Shown: positions 62,301 through 64,000 of the stretch, one piece after another | Position numbering within the stretch: position 1 is the stretch's first letter | Layout: every line of letters starts with the position of its first letter | Source: Streptomyces sp. NBC_01216 | Lineage (GTDB): Bacteria > Actinomycetota > Actinomycetes > Streptomycetales > Streptomycetaceae | Length of the DNA: 64,000 nt | Direction of reading: 5' to 3' | NCBI RefSeq assembly: GCF_035994945.1 | Contig: NZ_CP108677.1 | Coordinates: 186,001-250,000, forward strand | Translations under genes and position numbers: made by a program | The notes under the pieces: generated by a model | Seen by the model: the letters and a program-made list of their open reading frames with translations, nothing else | What the model was told of the DNA's origin: nothing | The model's database searches: none

Positions 62301-62504
62301 TCAGGCGGGGCTGACGTTCTCGGCCTGAGGGCCCTTCGGCCCCTGGACGACATCGAACTCGACCTGCTGGCCCTCTGCGAGTTCCCGGTACCCGGTGGTG
62401 GCGATGGCCGAGTAGTGGACGAACACGTCCGGGCCGCCGCCGTCCTGGGCGATGAAGCCGAAGCCCTTCTCCGCGTTGAACCACTTCACTGTGCCGGTTG
62501 CCAT
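62301..62504 (-). CDS. cspA: Cold shock protein
   Basis: 67 aa. The CSD RNA-binding motifs KGFGFIAQD (RNP1) and VFVHYSAI (RNP2) are present, with the canonical [10 protein letters not shown] start. It binds single-stranded RNA/DNA and works as an RNA chaperone. AAGGAG lies 8 nt before the ATG. No cold box could be located with confidence. Confidence 0.97.
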   Translation of the reverse strand: MATGTVKWFNAEKGFGFIAQDGGGPDVFVHYSAIATTGYRELAEGQQVEFDVVQGPKGPQAENVSPA

Positions 62505-62696
62505 GATGATCTCCTTCTTGGGGCGGGAGCGACTCCCGCGGTGCGCGCCCGGCCGGCGGCCGCGGTTCGCGGCCCGCGGCGGACCGCACACCTCCATGGT
62601 CCCTCTTTCCGGCCGGGACGTTCCAGCGGCCGCTCCCGGACCTTCCCGTCCGGGACCGGCTGTACGGCGCGGGGCGGGCCGAACTAGCGTGGCCCC

Positions 62697-63281
62697 ATGG
62701 AACTCATCGGAGAGATCGCGGCCGACCGACCCCTGCTCGTACTGGCCGTCAAGGAAGAGGCGCAGTTCCTCGACACGGACCTGCCGATCCTGCTCACCGG
62801 CATGGGCAAGGTGAACGCGGCCATCGCGCTCGCGAGCACCCTCGCCGCGGGTCCGCGGCCGACCGGAGTCGTCAACCTGGGCACGGCGGGCGCACTGCGT
62901 ACGGGCTGGACCGGGACACATGTGGTGGGCACGGTGCTCCAGCACGATCTCGACGGTGAGCTCCTGGCGACGCTGACCGGTGAGACATACGGGGAACCGT
63001 TGACGCTGCCGGACGGGGGTGACGTCGTCCTCGCCACCGGTGACGCGTTCATCTCCGAGGAAGCCGCGCGCGTCCGGCTGGCCGCACGGGCCGCACTGGT
63101 CGACATGGAGGGGTACGCGCTGGCGACGGCCGCCGCCACGGCCGGCGTTCCGCTGCGGATCGTCAAACACGTCAGCGACGAGGCGGGCGACGGCGCCGCC
63201 CGGACCTGGCGGGAATCGGTGGCCGAGTGCGCACGGGCCCTGGCGGAGTGGGCCGAGCAGAACACCCCGTACCGCTCCTGA
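62697..63281 (+). CDS. Nucleosidase (MTA/SAH nucleosidase-like, PNP fold)
   Basis: 194 aa. [11 protein letters not shown] (Gly-rich PNP motif), [32 protein letters not shown] (MEG active-site Glu) and [11 protein letters not shown] are the family signatures. It hydrolyses N-glycosidic bonds of purine nucleosides or adenosyl compounds. TAGCGT (62685-62690) is 6 nt before the ATG, so it is probably leaderless. Confidence 0.85.
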   Translation: MELIGEIAADRPLLVLAVKEEAQFLDTDLPILLTGMGKVNAAIALASTLAAGPRPTGVVNLGTAGALRTGWTGTHVVGTVLQHDLDGELLATLTGETYGEPLTLPDGGDVVLATGDAFISEEAARVRLAARAALVDMEGYALATAAATAGVPLRIVKHVSDEAGDGAARTWRESVAECARALAEWAEQNTPYRS

Positions 63282-63407
63282 GGCAACCGCCCGCCCTGGC
63301 CTCCGAGCGGGCCCCGGACCGCACGCCGCGGCCGGGGGGGCGAGGCCGGCCGAGTGGGCGCGGCGGCGCGGGCGGGTGTCTACCGGTGCGCGGGGCGGGT
63401 GCGCGGC

Positions 63408-63424
63408 TCAGAGCCTGTCGGGGG
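63408..63424 (-). repeat. End of the palindromic element in the GlxA-type gene
   Basis: TCAGAGCCTGTCGGGG (63408-63423) matches the element's left end for about 15 nt and encodes the stop and last residues (DRL-stop) of the AraC-like gene. The inner part and right arm are not present. Confidence 0.6.
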
Positions 63425-64000
63425 ACGGCCCGAAGCGGCGGCGGTAGTCCGACGGGGTCAGGCCGGTCACCCTGCGCATCAGCACCCGCAGATGAGCCGC
63501 CGTACCGATGCCGCTGGCGCGCGCCACCACGTCGAGGCGGACCTCTCCCCGCTCGATGATCCGGCAGGCCAGAGCCACCCGCTCGCCGGTGAGCCAGGCC
63601 AGGGGTGTGGTGCCGAGCTGTGCCCGGAAGCGCCGGTGGAGCGTCGCGGGACTGACGGCCGCGCGGGCCGCGAGGTCGGCCACGCCGAGCGGGGAGTCGA
63701 GGCGTTCCTGTGCCCAGGCGAGCAGCGGAGCGAGGGACTCGGCCCGCTGCTCGGGAACGGGGCGTTCCACGAACTGCCGTTGTCCGCCGTCCCGGTGAGC
63801 CGCGAAGACGAGCCTTCGGCTGACCGCGTTGGCCACCTCGGCACCGTGGTCGCGGCGCACGACGTGGAGTCCGAGGTCCAGGGCGGCGGCACTGCCCGCG
63901 GCGGTGAGGATGTCGCCGTCGTCGACGAAGAGGACGTCCGGTTCGAGCAGCACCGAGGGAAACCGGGCGCGGAACTCGTCGGCCCACTGCCAGTGTGCCG
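63408..64000 (-). CDS. GlxA-type AraC regulator (N-terminus outside window)
   Basis: At least 197 codons. AHWQWADEFRARFPSVLLEP, DVLFVDDGDILTAAGSAAAL (end of the DJ-1/PfpI part), then two AraC HTHs: PLGVADLAARAAVSPATLHR and RFRAQLGTTPLAWLTGERVA with LTPSDYRRRFGPSPDRL as the C-terminus. The last codons and stop lie in a copy of the GAGCCTGTCGGG element, so the repeat supplies the C-terminal residues. The N-terminus continues past base 64000. Confidence 0.9.
   Translation of the reverse strand, partial: AHWQWADEFRARFPSVLLEPDVLFVDDGDILTAAGSAAALDLGLHVVRRDHGAEVANAVSRRLVFAAHRDGGQRQFVERPVPEQRAESLAPLLAWAQERLDSPLGVADLAARAAVSPATLHRRFRAQLGTTPLAWLTGERVALACRIIERGEVRLDVVARASGIGTAAHLRVLMRRVTGLTPSDYRRRFGPSPDRL

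Overview
The window is chromosomal DNA from a Streptomyces-type actinomycete. The GC content is very high with GC-rich third positions, many genes start with GTG, and several start codons lie 6-7 nt after a -10-like hexamer, as in leaderless mRNAs. A five-gene conservon (cvnA-D plus CYP157 and CYP154 P450 genes), a DUF6230/DUF6114 pair, an iron-box-controlled transporter and a c-di-AMP riboswitch ahead of a cell-wall hydrolase all fit this group. I see no rRNA, tRNA, transposase, prophage or CRISPR array. The first gene (epimerase-like) and last gene (GlxA-type AraC regulator) run off the window.

Layout. 1-7.8 kb: epimerase-like gene coupled to a peroxiredoxin-like gene, a secreted NLP (necrosis-inducing-type) protein, a tiny membrane protein, a decamer tandem repeat, a divergent SDR/MarR pair, GAPDH, and GlxA-type and MerR regulators. 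8-10 kb: DUF6230-DUF6114 and a secreted protein. 10.2-15.8 kb: the conservon, closed by a perfect-palindrome terminator. 15.8-18 kb: a Doc-like toxin-antitoxin pair with its own operator, a GNAT and a DUF4232 lipoprotein. 18-23 kb: MarR/MFS efflux pair, chloroperoxidase-like hydrolase, KhtT/KhtU-type cation antiporter. 23-29 kb: SigK/RskA-type ECF sigma/anti-sigma pair, HATPase, His-rich secreted repeat protein, and a second ECF operon ending in a 658-aa protein with an IclR-type ligand domain.

29-41 kb: ArsR, an orphan roadblock protein, a second MFS/MarR pair, GH15 enzyme, hydrolases, GNAT-PaaX pair, a radical-SAM protein with a CX8CX2C cluster motif, and RNase HI with a Cys-rich tail. 42-50 kb: ydaO riboswitch with a LysM/SLT hydrolase, FecB-FecC-FecD siderophore importer with no ATPase, a GH43-like secreted protein and a Tat-exported phospholipase C with a possible PHO box. 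50.8-64 kb: universal stress protein under a 9-bp-arm palindrome, small housekeeping genes, a PAS/GAF/PP2C phosphatase, cyclophilin, YihY, HxlR/thioesterase, a decayed CoxE-like gene, cold shock protein, nucleosidase and the GlxA fragment.

Themes. Many units are divergent regulator/target pairs with inverted repeats in the shared intergenic region (SDR/MarR, MFS/MarR twice, HxlR/thioesterase). A dispersed palindromic element (consensus end GAGCCTGTCGGGTGGCC) occurs four times, often at the 3' ends of genes, and looks like an undescribed MITE-like repeat. The best candidates for new biology are the conservon with its EXXR-less P450, the ECF operon with the giant IclR-like protein, the CX8CX2C radical-SAM enzyme, the autoregulated Doc-like module and the palindromic element.
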